NCBI GenBank assembly: GCA_964618785.1
Contig: CAZUCY010000156.1
Span: 1 to 7,416, forward strand
Length of the DNA stretch: 7,416 bases
Source of the DNA: FEN-1297 sp964618785
GTDB lineage: Bacteria; Bacteroidota; Ignavibacteria; Ignavibacteriales; Ignavibacteriaceae
Reading direction: 5' to 3'
A program made the position numbers and the translations under genes. The notes beneath the pieces were generated by a model that was given only the letters and a program-made list of their open reading frames with translations, ran no database searches and was not told where the DNA came from. Below are positions 7,143 through 7,416 of the stretch, in pieces; within the stretch, counting starts at the first letter, position 1; the number at the start of each line of letters is the position of its first letter.

Positions 7143-7416
7143 AAAAAGGCGATATCATGGAACTTGAAATTGAGAAGTATGCATTTGAAGGACGCGGAAT
7201 TTCCAAAATAAATAGGGTTTCTTCAGAAGGGGAGTCTAAATACGTTGTATTTGTCGACGGCGCTTATCCCGGTGATAAAGTTAAAGCTGAATTGCGAAAG
7301 ATTAAGAAATCATACGCAGAAGCTAAAATTATAGAAGTAATTGATTGCTCCGGCGCACGGATAAATGCAAGATGTAAATTCTTTGGAACCTGCGGTGGCT
7401 GCAAACAGCAGGACTT
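7139..7416 (+). CDS. rlmD: RlmD/RumA-family 23S rRNA (uracil-5) methyltransferase, N-terminal part; 3' end outside window
   Basis: The first 92 codons are present. Residues about 1-67 form a TRAM RNA-binding domain (GDIMELEIEKYAFEGRGISK, then FVDGAYPGDKV). A cysteine cluster follows, with CKFFGTCGGCKQQ giving C79, C85 and C88, three of the four ligands of the [4Fe-4S] cluster; the fourth and the SAM-binding catalytic domain lie beyond the right edge. These enzymes methylate C5 of a uracil in 23S rRNA (U1939 in E. coli RlmD; related enzymes act on U747 or both), so the exact site is uncertain. I chose the GTG at 7139 because it yields the usual KKGD start of the TRAM domain; an in-frame ATG at 7157 would cut into it. 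The start lies within the stop of the preceding methyltransferase gene (GTGA). Confidence 0.9.
   Translation, partial: MKKGDIMELEIEKYAFEGRGISKINRVSSEGESKYVVFVDGAYPGDKVKAELRKIKKSYAEAKIIEVIDCSGARINARCKFFGTCGGCKQQD

Overview
The window is AT-rich bacterial chromosome. It carries six protein-coding genes, two of them cut by the window edges. Start codons mostly lack a Shine-Dalgarno sequence. The gene set (a PdxB-type erythronate-4-phosphate dehydrogenase, a TonB C-terminal protein with MORN-like repeats, and a three-domain GH18/deacetylase/glycosyltransferase membrane protein) fits the Bacteroidota/Chlorobiota/Ignavibacteriota group, most likely an Ignavibacteria-like organism. That placement is inferred from content; there is no rRNA marker here.

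Layout: Positions 1-3407 (minus strand) hold a very large open frame that runs off the left edge. It encodes a GH18-like domain, a NodB-type polysaccharide deacetylase and a processive family 2 glycosyltransferase in one membrane-anchored chain. A 241-base divergent intergenic region with a small palindrome separates it from a plus-strand pair. That pair is a small HEAGH-motif membrane protein (3649-4158), followed 24 bases later by a secreted MORN-repeat/TonB-C protein (4183-4989). A 129-base convergent gap with a strong 11-bp hairpin leads to pdxB on the minus strand (5119-6258). After a 176-base divergent gap comes a plus-strand pair: a class I SAM methyltransferase of unknown target (6435-7142), and the start of an RlmD/RumA-family 23S rRNA uracil methyltransferase (7139 onward) that overlaps it by four bases.

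How the parts relate: the large fusion protein is most simply read as a polysaccharide synthase whose product is modified outside the membrane by its own attached domains. The small membrane protein and the MORN/TonB-C protein are also envelope proteins and are probably co-transcribed, but nothing ties them to the polysaccharide gene except divergent position. PdxB (vitamin B6 synthesis) and the two methyltransferases look like ordinary housekeeping or orphan genes. No mobile element, CRISPR array, tRNA or rRNA was seen. The most noteworthy item is the three-domain fusion: the architecture is known to domain databases but, as far as I recall, has no established function.
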